Shown: positions 17,131 through 24,881 of the stretch, piece after piece
How the letters are laid out: each line of letters opens with the position of its first letter
Numbering within the stretch: position 1 is the first letter of the stretch
NCBI GenBank assembly: GCA_052273485.1
Contig: DAVZID010000013.1
Span: 1-56,174, forward strand
Direction: 5' to 3'
Length of the DNA stretch: 56,174 bases
From: Anthropogastromicrobium sp052273485
GTDB lineage: Bacteria; Bacillota; Clostridia; Lachnospirales; Lachnospiraceae
Notes under the pieces: generated by a model
What the model saw: the letters and a program-made list of their open reading frames with translations, nothing else
Told to the model about the DNA's origin: nothing
The model's database searches: none
Position numbers and translations under genes: made by a program

Positions 17131-17511
17131 TTATCTCTTATACTTACGGAATGCGCTGACAATTGCCTGCTGCGGAAGCTCTGGGTCAAGAAGTTCTGGA
17201 ATTGCTTCCTCACTTAAGTGATTCATTCCCTGCTGACGAATAACTGCCAGACGGATTGCTTCTACTAACTTTCCAGGCTCAACGCTTCTTGGACATCTCT
17301 GTACACATGCCATGCAGCTTAAGCAGTTCCAAATGGACTTTGACTGCATCAGTGCCTCGATTTTTCCATTTTCTACCATGTCAACAAACTGATGCGGATG
17401 ATAATCCATTGCATCAAATGCCGGACAGGTTGCAGAACATTTTCCGCACTTCATACACTTGCGTGGGTTTACTCCGCTGATATCGGTAATCATTTCCTTG
17501 GTGATATTCAT
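17131..17511 (-). CDS. hdrC: HdrC, 4Fe-4S subunit
   Basis: 126 residues with two ferredoxin motifs, CMKCGKCSATCPAF and CLSCMACVQRCPRS, as in HdrC, which carries electrons from HdrA to HdrB. Length is at the short end of the family but complete. The start codon overlaps the end of hdrB by 4 bp, so the two are translated together. Not membrane-attached: there is no HdrE/DsrM-type cytochrome in the cluster. Confidence 0.87.
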   Translation of the reverse strand: MNITKEMITDISGVNPRKCMKCGKCSATCPAFDAMDYHPHQFVDMVENGKIEALMQSKSIWNCLSCMACVQRCPRSVEPGKLVEAIRLAVIRQQGMNHLSEEAIPELLDPELPQQAIVSAFRKYKR

Positions 17512-18305
17512 GCCTGCACCTCCTCTTTTACGCCCAGTGCTTCTGCTAACAGCTCGGTGAAATAGTAAACCGGAATCTGCTTCTCAGTCGCATTGGCTAC
17601 AAGATTGTACCGGCAGAGAGGACAGGCGGTGATCATGCAGTCGGCCTGCTGCTCCAAAGCAGATGCGACAACGGCATTGCTTCTCTTCTGTGCCAGTTCC
17701 TTGTCATTTAAGGTCATGTATCCTCCGCAGCACTCATTTCGCTGTGAGAAGATAACAGGTGTTGCACCGATGGCCTTGATGAAGTCTTCCATGATCTTTG
17801 GATTCTCCGGATCATCAAACTCCATTACCTTGCCAGGACGAAGTAAAAGACATCCGTAGTAAGCAGCGATCTTCTTTCCCTTTAATGGGTTTACAACTGC
17901 CTTCTTTAAGTTGTCAAATCCTACTACATCGCGTAACATCTCAAGGTAGTGAATTACATTGGCCTCGCCATTGTACTCCATATCCGGCGCCATGTAATTG
18001 TTGGCCTTTGTGCGGAATTCCTCGTTGTTTCTCATGTCATTGTTGACACGCTTAATTACATTATGACAGGCGGAGCACAGAGTCAGAAGATCCTGTCCCT
18101 TGTCTCTTGCCTGCGCCAGAGCTCTGACGGAAGAAAGCTTGTTGGCAATCTCATCGGTAGCAGTAGAATATACGCCGCCGCAGCACTGCCAGTTCTCGAT
18201 CTCCTCCATCTCTATGCCCAGTGCCTTTGCAGAAGCAATGGCATAATCATTGAGCTCTTTTGCCTTTGTCTTCAGGGTACACCCTGGGTAGTAGCTATAC
18301 TTCAT
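17508..18305 (-). CDS. hdrB: HdrB, CCG-domain catalytic subunit
   Basis: HdrB carries two CCG domains that each bind a non-cubane [4Fe-4S] cluster and in methanogens reduce the CoM-S-S-CoB disulfide. In the numbering of the 269-residue frame both motifs are complete: C13-C45/C46-C81-C84 and C156-C196/C197-C232-C235. Ligand spacing is canonical, so disulfide-type chemistry should be possible. Which partner it reduces here is unclear, since no DsrC-like or CoM/CoB-related gene is present. Start taken at ATG 18305, which has GGAAGGA upstream; an in-frame ATG at 18317 has no site. A 168-bp fold-back region separates it from fumC. Confidence 0.87.
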   Translation of the reverse strand: MKYSYYPGCTLKTKAKELNDYAIASAKALGIEMEEIENWQCCGGVYSTATDEIANKLSSVRALAQARDKGQDLLTLCSACHNVIKRVNNDMRNNEEFRTKANNYMAPDMEYNGEANVIHYLEMLRDVVGFDNLKKAVVNPLKGKKIAAYYGCLLLRPGKVMEFDDPENPKIMEDFIKAIGATPVIFSQRNECCGGYMTLNDKELAQKRSNAVVASALEQQADCMITACPLCRYNLVANATEKQIPVYYFTELLAEALGVKEEVQA

Positions 18306-18362
18306 AGTTCCTTCCATTCTGCCACATAGTGGCTGTGTTTTTGTGCCGCTCTTTTTGTCTTC

Positions 18363-18449
18363 AGAACTTCGAGAGCAGACCTCTACGTGCGCAATGCCGT
18401 AAAGCGAAGCGATCCGGCTTGCGCTGTAGATTGTCTGTCGAGAAGTCTT
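18363..18449. repeat. Long imperfect fold-back between fumC and hdrB
   Basis: Two arms of about 35 nt (roughly 18363-18399 and 18414-18449) are complementary at about three quarters of positions, including ACTTC/GAAGT, AGAC/GTCT, TCTAC/GTAGA and GCGCAA/TTGCGC, around a loop holding AGCGAAGCGA. No T-run follows, so it is not a standard terminator. No other feature was seen in 18318-18486. Confidence 0.55.
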
Positions 18450-18486
18450 ATCTCATGGCAAAAATAGTCACGGCGTTGTCTGCGTT

Positions 18487-19851
18487 TTATGCCATCTCTT
18501 CCGGATGGAATACCTCGTCAAACTTCTCTGCTGTCAGGAATCCTAACTGTACACAGGCTTCCTTTAAGGAGATATTCTCCTTGAATGCTTTCTTGGAGGT
18601 CTTTGCTGCATTGTCGTAGCCGATGTACGGATTCAGAGCAGTTACTAACATTAAGGAGTTGTGAAGGTTGTACTTCATCTTCTCTCTGTTTGCCTTGATT
18701 CCAACTGCACAGTGATCGTTGAAGGAAACGATCACATCAGACAGAAGTCTTACGGACTGCAGGAAATTGTATGCGATAACCGGCATAAATACATTCAGCT
18801 CGAAATTACCCTGGCTGGCTGCAAAACCGATTGTAGCATCGTTACCCATTACCTGAACGGCAACCATGGTCATAGCCTCACACTGGGTCGGATTTACCTT
18901 ACCTGGCATGATGGAGCTTCCTGGCTCGTTCTCTGGGATGGAAATCTCACCAAGTCCACATCTTGGACCACTTGCTAACCAACGAACGTCGTTTGCAATC
19001 TTCATTAAGTCAGCTGCAAGTGCCTTTAATGCGCCGTGTGCAAATGCGATATCATCCTTAGCAGTCAGTGCATGGAACTTGTTCTCAGCTGTCACAAACT
19101 CTTTTCCTGTCAGCTCGCTGATAACCTTTGCAACCTCTGGTCCGAAGTTCTTCGGAGCGTTCAGTCCAGTACCAACAGCAGTACCGCCGAGTGCTAACTC
19201 CTTTAAGCCCGGAAGAGTTGCCTCTAACATCTTCTTTGTCTTCTCGAGCATGTTTCTCCAACCACTGATCTCCTGAGAGAAACGGATCGGAACGGCATCC
19301 TGCAGATGAGTACGGCCGCTCTTTACAACATCCTCATTCTCAGACTCCAGACGCTTTAAGGTCTCAGTCAGCTTATCCATAGCCGGGAACAGATTGTCCT
19401 CGATGCTCATAGCTGCTGCGATGTGCAGTGCAGTTGGGAAGGTATCGTTGGAGCTCTGAGACATGTTAATATGATCGTTTGGATGAAGAAGTTTCTTACC
19501 TGCGATCTCATTTCCGCGGTTTGCGATAACCTCGTTGCTGTTCATGTTGGACTGTGTACCGCTTCCGGTCTGCCATACAGCAAGCGGGAAGTGATCGTTG
19601 AGCTTTCCGCTGATCACATCATCTGCAGCCTGGCAGATTGCGTTCTTTCTCTCCTCGTCCAGCTTTCCAAGATTGTAGTTTGCGATTGCGGCACCCTTCT
19701 TTAAGATACCAAATGCATGTACAATTTCAGTTGGCATCTTCTCGATACCGATCTTGAAATTCTGATAGCTTCTCTGAGTCTGAGCAGCCCAGTAGCGGTC
19801 TGCAGGAACCTGCATCTCGCCCATGGAATCTCTTTCAATACGATACTCCAT
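18487..19851 (-). CDS. fumC: Fumarase, class II
   Basis: 454 residues; interconverts malate and fumarate. Recognised by WQTGSGTQSNMNSNEVIANR, the active-site SGRTHLQDA and the superfamily signature GSSIMPGKVNP, all intact. Class II fumarases need no Fe-S cluster. The lyase family includes aspartase, but TGSGTQSNMN and the gene order malate dehydrogenase - this gene - fumarate reductase point to fumarase. AAGGAGG precedes the start. It is the second gene of the presumed mdh-to-frdA operon, providing the substrate for FrdAB in the reductive direction. Confidence 0.9.
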   Translation of the reverse strand: MEYRIERDSMGEMQVPADRYWAAQTQRSYQNFKIGIEKMPTEIVHAFGILKKGAAIANYNLGKLDEERKNAICQAADDVISGKLNDHFPLAVWQTGSGTQSNMNSNEVIANRGNEIAGKKLLHPNDHINMSQSSNDTFPTALHIAAAMSIEDNLFPAMDKLTETLKRLESENEDVVKSGRTHLQDAVPIRFSQEISGWRNMLEKTKKMLEATLPGLKELALGGTAVGTGLNAPKNFGPEVAKVISELTGKEFVTAENKFHALTAKDDIAFAHGALKALAADLMKIANDVRWLASGPRCGLGEISIPENEPGSSIMPGKVNPTQCEAMTMVAVQVMGNDATIGFAASQGNFELNVFMPVIAYNFLQSVRLLSDVIVSFNDHCAVGIKANREKMKYNLHNSLMLVTALNPYIGYDNAAKTSKKAFKENISLKEACVQLGFLTAEKFDEVFHPEEMA

Positions 19852-19965
19852 AGTAAGTAATCCTCCTTAAGTAAGTGTTTTACAAATTTTGATAAAATAC
19901 AGTTCTACATGAACCTAGGCGGCGCCCCTCAAGGCCCCGCCAAAGGTCATCTGCTGCTTTTTTGT

Positions 19966-20916
19966 TTACTCGATATCCATTTCCTTGATAACAGCCTTCA
20001 GGGCATCTGCACTTGCACGGAACTTTGCAACTTCCTCGTCTGTCAGAGTTGCCTCGATCTTACCCTTTACACCGTTTGGTCCAATTACGGTCAGGCAGCT
20101 GGTGCAGACATCCTCTACACCATACTCGCCGTGCATCATGGATGATACAACGGTTACGAGATCCTGTGCGCCCATCAGTGCCTCACAGACATCAACAACG
20201 GAGTTGGAAACACCATAGAAGGTAGCACCCTTTCTCTTGATGATCTCACCACCGGACTTGCGGACATAAGTGATTACCTCATCTGGATCAAGATCCTTTG
20301 CCTCAATGCCAAGTCTTCTTGCACCTGCTGTATATTCATCAAGCTTAATGCCCTCAACCGTTACCATGCTCCACGGAACGAAGGAGGTGTCACCATGCTC
20401 ACCAAATATATAGCCCTTGATGCTTCTCTGAGCAATTCCTAACTCCTGAGACAGCTTGTAGGTGAGACGAACGGTATCAAGCAGAGTACCGGAACCCAGT
20501 ACCTGACTTTCCTTCATACCGGAATACTTTAAGAATGCATAAGTCAGTACATCTACCGGATTTGCTACGATGATGCACAGTGCATTTGGCGCATGCTTTG
20601 CTACCTGTGGTGCAATGCTCTTCATGATTGCAACATTGGTCTTTGCTAACTCGATACGGGTCTGGCCAGGCTTTCTTGCTACACCAGAGGTAACAATCAC
20701 AATATCGGAGCCCTCTGCGTCCTCGTAGTCACCGGAAATCATGGAAATCGGATCTCTAAAACCGGTTCCCTGTGCCATATCCATGATCTCACCGTCTGCC
20801 TTATCCTTGAGGATATCGATCATGACGAGCTCTGATACATATGGCTTCAGTGATAAAATATGAGCAATAGTAGAACCAACGCTGCCTGCTCCAATAATCG
20901 TAATCTTACTTCCCAT
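19966..20916 (-). CDS. mdh: LDH-like malate dehydrogenase
   Basis: 316 residues from ATG 20916, chosen because AAAGGAG lies 7 nt upstream; an upstream in-frame ATG would put the promoter inside the gene. Family: NAD-dependent 2-hydroxyacid dehydrogenase of the LDH/MDH fold: Rossmann IIGAGSVGST, substrate loop SGVARKPGQTR, catalytic GEHGDTSFVPWS. Lactate dehydrogenases carry Gln before KPG in the loop; here it is Arg (R81), the residue that selects oxaloacetate/malate. Together with fumC and frdAB downstream this supports malate dehydrogenase over the lactate dehydrogenase label such proteins often receive. It is first in the operon, behind a Rex-type operator. Confidence 0.78.
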   Translation of the reverse strand: MGSKITIIGAGSVGSTIAHILSLKPYVSELVMIDILKDKADGEIMDMAQGTGFRDPISMISGDYEDAEGSDIVIVTSGVARKPGQTRIELAKTNVAIMKSIAPQVAKHAPNALCIIVANPVDVLTYAFLKYSGMKESQVLGSGTLLDTVRLTYKLSQELGIAQRSIKGYIFGEHGDTSFVPWSMVTVEGIKLDEYTAGARRLGIEAKDLDPDEVITYVRKSGGEIIKRKGATFYGVSNSVVDVCEALMGAQDLVTVVSSMMHGEYGVEDVCTSCLTVIGPNGVKGKIEATLTDEEVAKFRASADALKAVIKEMDIE

Positions 20917-20963
20917 TATTAACTCCTTTCGTCTTTCGAGAGATTGATATTTCATTAACGAAC

Positions 20964-21000
20964 TTGTTATAAATATAACAAATCCTGCGTCAAATATCAA
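20964..21000 (-). promoter_or_regulatory. mdh operon promoter with overlapping Rex-type operator
   Basis: Minus-strand -35 TTGATA (21000-20995), 17-bp spacer, -10 TATATT (20977-20972). The palindrome TTGTTATAAATATAACAA (20964-20981) has 8-bp perfect arms, matches the Rex consensus TTGTTAANNNNTTAACAA at all but two specified positions, and completely covers the -10. Rex leaves DNA when NADH is high, so the pathway should turn on under reductive pressure. The remainder of 20982-21099 shows nothing else. Confidence 0.75.
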
Positions 21001-21099
21001 GTAGATGCGCACAGTTTTTTATTTTTCTGTAAAAAGCACCGATACAGACGCGAAAATCCTGTTTATTATACTTCATTTTGCGGCATCACGCAAGCTTTT

Positions 21100-22002
21100 T
21101 TACCACTTATATGGCGTTGCCTGATATACGTAGAAGTTCAGCCAGTTTGTATACAATGTGTTTGCGTGTCCTCTCCAGGTCAAAAGCGGCGTTGTGGACG
21201 GATCATCGTTCTCATAATAGTGAACTGGTACCTCTGCATCCATACCCTTTGCCAAATCACGCTTATATTCTGCGTCGAGTGACATACGGTCATACTCCGG
21301 ATGACCGAGCAGGTAAATATTTCCCTGATCATCCTTAATCAAATAACAGCCTGCCTCGTCTGACTCGGCAAGAAGCATCAGATGCGGGTTGGCAAGTACG
21401 TCTTCTCTTTTTACACCAAAATAACGGGAATGCGGCGCATAAAAGACATCGTCAAAGCTTCGAACGATCGGCTCACAGCGATCGAGCAGGCGATGGCGAT
21501 ACACACCGGAAAGCTTCTTTCCGGTCGGTGTTTTTTGAATATTATAATGATAATAAAGACCAGCGAGTGCACCCCAGCAGATGTGAAGTGTGCTTGTGAC
21601 ATTTGTCTTTGACCACTCCATGATGCTCTTTAATTCATCCCAGTAGGCAACTTCCTCAAACTCCATTGTCTCGACTGGCGCACCGGTGATAATCAAACCA
21701 TCGAAATACATATCTTTAATAGTATCAAAGGTCGTATAAAATTTGTTAATGTGGCTGGCCGATGTGTGTTTGGACACATGGCTGCTCACATTCATGCAGG
21801 TAACGTTTACCTGCAAAGGAGTGTTGGACAGCGCTCGAAGCAGCTGAATCTCATAATCCTGCTTAAGCGGCATCAGATTCAGTATTACGATTTCAAGCGG
21901 ACGGATCTGCTGCATGTCCGCGCGCTCCTCTCCCATCATAAAAATATTTTCAGACTCGAGTACCTCCCTTGCAGGCAGGTCATTGTCTACACGTATTGGC
22001 AT
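21100..22002 (-). CDS. metA: Homoserine O-acetyltransferase, MetA type
   Basis: 300 residues; acylates homoserine in methionine synthesis. Catalytic Cys142 in HICWGALAG and the His/Glu pair in GHPEYD are present. Residue 111 is Glu (PVETMEF). In this family Glu111 (as in Bacillus cereus) favours acetyl-CoA while Gly111 (as in E. coli) favours succinyl-CoA, so the product should be O-acetylhomoserine even though databases often call the family succinyltransferases. Full length. It lies at the end of a run queA-rluF-ligA-metA on the same strand with small gaps. Confidence 0.88.
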   Translation of the reverse strand: MPIRVDNDLPAREVLESENIFMMGEERADMQQIRPLEIVILNLMPLKQDYEIQLLRALSNTPLQVNVTCMNVSSHVSKHTSASHINKFYTTFDTIKDMYFDGLIITGAPVETMEFEEVAYWDELKSIMEWSKTNVTSTLHICWGALAGLYYHYNIQKTPTGKKLSGVYRHRLLDRCEPIVRSFDDVFYAPHSRYFGVKREDVLANPHLMLLAESDEAGCYLIKDDQGNIYLLGHPEYDRMSLDAEYKRDLAKGMDAEVPVHYYENDDPSTTPLLTWRGHANTLYTNWLNFYVYQATPYKW

Positions 22003-22052
22003 AACTTACTCTCTTTTCATTTCTTTGTTTAACTTATTGTAACCCCATTAAT

Positions 22053-24113
22053 TTATTCTTCGCCGGCTTCAAGCTTCTGACACAGGGAAAGAAAATCTTC
22101 TTCGGAAAGGATCGGGACTCCTAATTCCTTTGCCTTTTTGTTCTTAGACGAGGTGGATTCTTTATCGTTGTTGATCAGATAACTTGTCTTTGCGGACACA
22201 CTTCCTGCCGCTTTGCCACCTCGCTTTTCAATATAGTTTTTCAGCTCAGTACGGTTTGCAAAGTGATTCACCGATCCGGTAATAACAAATGTGAGATTTG
22301 CAAGGTATGGCTGTTCATTGTTCTCTTCTTGAACTAGCTCTACTTCCTGCAATAGCGCGGATAGCTGTGTCTCTTTTTGTGGATCACGAAAATACGCACA
22401 GACGGCCTCTGCCATCACATCGCCGATTCCATCAATTTCGGTAAGCTGCTGTGCTGTGGTTGCTCGAAGCTCATCAAGATTTTGATGAAAGGCACGCGCA
22501 AGCACCTTCGCATTTGCTACACCAATACCTGGAATGCCGAGCGCATAGATAAATGCAGACAGCTGAACCTTTCTTGCCTTCTCAATGGAAGAAAGGAGGT
22601 TCGCACAGGACTTCTCACCAAAGCCATCCATCTGACAGATTTCGGCGGTATGCTCACGTAAACGGAAAATATCCGCAAAGCTGTGAATAAATCCACAGTC
22701 GATAAATTTCTCAAGCGTTGCCTCCGACAAGCCTTCCATATTCATCGCATTCCGGCTTACAAATAACTCAAATGCCTTTGTCTGCTTTACGGTACACTCC
22801 GGGTTTTCACAGTACAAACATTTTACTTCGTCGTTGACTACAATCTTTGTCGGACCACCGCAGACCGGACAGACAGACGGAATCGTCAAATTACTGCTCT
22901 GCGTCAGATTTTCTGCAATCTGCGGAATGATCATATTTGCCTTGTACACGGTAATCGTATCTCCGATGCCAAGCTTTAATCCTTCTACGATTGAAACGTT
23001 GTGAACACTCGCACGCGTTACCGTGGTACCCTCCAGCTCAACCGGATCAAATACAGCAACCGGATTGATCAGACCCGTGCGAGACGGACTCCAGTGAATT
23101 TCGCGAAGTGTCGTCTCTGCTGTCTCGTCTTTCCATTTAAATGCCATCGCATTGCGCGGAAATTTTGCGGTGCGGCCGAGGCTTTCGCCGTAGGCGATAT
23201 CATCCATCAACAGAACTAAGCCGTCGGACGGCAGCTCATTAGACTCAATATGCTCAGAAAACCATTGAACATTCGAAGGTAGTGTTGATGACGTTACCAT
23301 GCGATATGGTACCACATCAAAGCCTTGCGCTGCCAGCCACTCAAACTGATCGCGTCTGGAGTTGTGGAAGTCGACTACAGCATCTGTCTGTGCAGCCCTT
23401 GTTTCTGATGAAGCAGTTGTCGATGAAGCCACAGTTGCTGGTAACTCATTCATTGCCTTTTGTGTTTCTTCTGCAAAGACGAGCGCAAATGCAGTGAAAC
23501 GCACATGGCGGTTCGCTGTCACCTGACTGTTTAGCTGGCGCACGGAACCAGCGCACAGATTTCTCGGATTTTTGTACTTTGCATCGGCATCCGGATTTTC
23601 CTCGTTAATCCGCTCAAAATCCTTATAGGAAATGACAGCCTCTCCTCGCAATACTAGGCGTCCTTTAAATGGAATGCGCGCCGGAAGATTTTCAAACTGT
23701 CTTGCATTTTGTGTGACTACCTCACCTGTAATGCCATTTCCGCGCGTAACCGCCTTTGCCAGTGTTCCATTTTCATAGGTCAGCACAATCGTAAGACCAT
23801 CTAGTTTCCACGAAAGGACACCCGTCTGCTGCCCTAAAAAGGACTGTAACTGCGATACTTCCTTTGTCTTGTCGAGTGACAACATCGGGGACGGATGATC
23901 TTCCTTCGGAAGTGCACTTAATACCTCGTATCCTGCATGTGCAGTCGGACTCTTAGCGAGTACCGTCCCCGTCTTTTTTTCAAGCGCGGCAAGCTCATCA
24001 TAGAGCGCATCGTATTCCTTGTTGCTCATCAGCTCTCTGCTCTCCTGATAATAGGCTCTCGCCGCCGCGTCGAGCTGCTCCACCAGCTCCTTCATACGAT
24101 CAAAATCGGACAT
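22053..24113 (-). CDS. ligA: NAD-dependent DNA ligase
   Basis: 686 residues; seals nicks in DNA using NAD+. Domains in order: Ia (YYxxx-rich helices), adenylation domain with the lysine in SWKLDG (K103), an OB-fold, a zinc finger CPVCGG...CENPEC, helix-hairpin-helix repeats and a C-terminal BRCT domain (about 605-680). A Ser/Thr/Ala-rich insertion near residues 233-250 (ASSTTASSETRAAQ) is unusual and interrupts the adenylation domain between conserved blocks; it looks like a surface loop. AGGCAGG precedes the start. Downstream partner of rluF. Confidence 0.9.
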   Translation of the reverse strand: MSDFDRMKELVEQLDAAARAYYQESRELMSNKEYDALYDELAALEKKTGTVLAKSPTAHAGYEVLSALPKEDHPSPMLSLDKTKEVSQLQSFLGQQTGVLSWKLDGLTIVLTYENGTLAKAVTRGNGITGEVVTQNARQFENLPARIPFKGRLVLRGEAVISYKDFERINEENPDADAKYKNPRNLCAGSVRQLNSQVTANRHVRFTAFALVFAEETQKAMNELPATVASSTTASSETRAAQTDAVVDFHNSRRDQFEWLAAQGFDVVPYRMVTSSTLPSNVQWFSEHIESNELPSDGLVLLMDDIAYGESLGRTAKFPRNAMAFKWKDETAETTLREIHWSPSRTGLINPVAVFDPVELEGTTVTRASVHNVSIVEGLKLGIGDTITVYKANMIIPQIAENLTQSSNLTIPSVCPVCGGPTKIVVNDEVKCLYCENPECTVKQTKAFELFVSRNAMNMEGLSEATLEKFIDCGFIHSFADIFRLREHTAEICQMDGFGEKSCANLLSSIEKARKVQLSAFIYALGIPGIGVANAKVLARAFHQNLDELRATTAQQLTEIDGIGDVMAEAVCAYFRDPQKETQLSALLQEVELVQEENNEQPYLANLTFVITGSVNHFANRTELKNYIEKRGGKAAGSVSAKTSYLINNDKESTSSKNKKAKELGVPILSEEDFLSLCQKLEAGEE

Positions 24114-24132
24114 AATAAACCTGCCTTACTAA

Positions 24133-24855
24133 TTATAAATCTTTTATCAGCTTATCAAACTCTGCATCGGTTACATTGCGGAAATTTCCCTGCGGAATGT
24201 TTCCCAGATGAATGTTCATGATACGAATACGCTTTAAGGTCTCTACGCGATATCCACAAGCTGCACACATACGACGAATCTGGCGATTTAAGCCCTGCTT
24301 TAAGATGATATGGAACTCTCTGTTTCCGGTTCTAGTGCAAACACAAGGCATCGTATCCGCATTTAACTCATCCAGATGCATTCCCTTTCTCATCTTATCA
24401 AGAAAGCTCTCTGTTACCTGATTGTTGACGGTAACTACATATTCCTTCTCGTGTGCATTGCTTGCCTTGGAGATTTCGTTTGCCAGTTCTCCAATATTTG
24501 TCATCAGAATCAGTCCCTCGGACTCCTTGTCCAAACGGCCAATCGGGTAAATTCTGGTCGGATACTTTACCATATCGACAATGTTTCGCTCACCCTCAAA
24601 GCGTGCTGTTGTACACACGATTCCTGCTGGCTTATTGACTGCGATCAGTACTGGCTTTACCTGCTTTGTGCTGACCTTCTTGCCATCAACAATGATTTCG
24701 TCTGCATTGCTGACCTTCTGACCCATAACGGCGCGCACACCGTTGACTGTAATTTTTCCCTCATCAACAAGACGATCCGCCTCGCGGCGGGAACAGATTC
24801 CTTTTTCGCTCAAAAATTTGTTTAAACGAACTGTTTCTTCCATATATATAGGCAT
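24133..24855 (-). CDS. RluB/RluF-type rRNA pseudouridine synthase
   Basis: 240 residues: an S4 RNA-binding domain (VRLNKFLSEKGICSRREADRL at about 9-29, shown here in part) and an RsuA-family catalytic domain with the active Asp in PIGRLDKESEG. It converts a specific uridine of ribosomal RNA (probably 23S) to pseudouridine. The sequence resembles RluF (23S U2604) more than RluB in the GRLDKESEGLI and GLNRQIRRM region, but the target cannot be fixed by eye. Start could be ATG 24855 or 24843; AAGGA fits both poorly. It sits between queA and ligA. Confidence 0.8.
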   Translation of the reverse strand: MPIYMEETVRLNKFLSEKGICSRREADRLVDEGKITVNGVRAVMGQKVSNADEIIVDGKKVSTKQVKPVLIAVNKPAGIVCTTARFEGERNIVDMVKYPTRIYPIGRLDKESEGLILMTNIGELANEISKASNAHEKEYVVTVNNQVTESFLDKMRKGMHLDELNADTMPCVCTRTGNREFHIILKQGLNRQIRRMCAACGYRVETLKRIRIMNIHLGNIPQGNFRNVTDAEFDKLIKDL

Positions 24856-24881
24856 CCTTTCCTTATAATTAGCGGTAACTA

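Noticed and set aside
18317..18329. Upstream ATG (18317) as the hdrB start
   Set aside because: No ribosome binding site; GGAAGGA sits just before the ATG at 18305.
19880..19965. G/C-rich inverted repeat GGCGG/CCGCC after mdh, considered as a terminator
   Set aside because: No T-run follows, and fumC directly downstream on the same strand is expected to be cotranscribed. A weak hairpin only.
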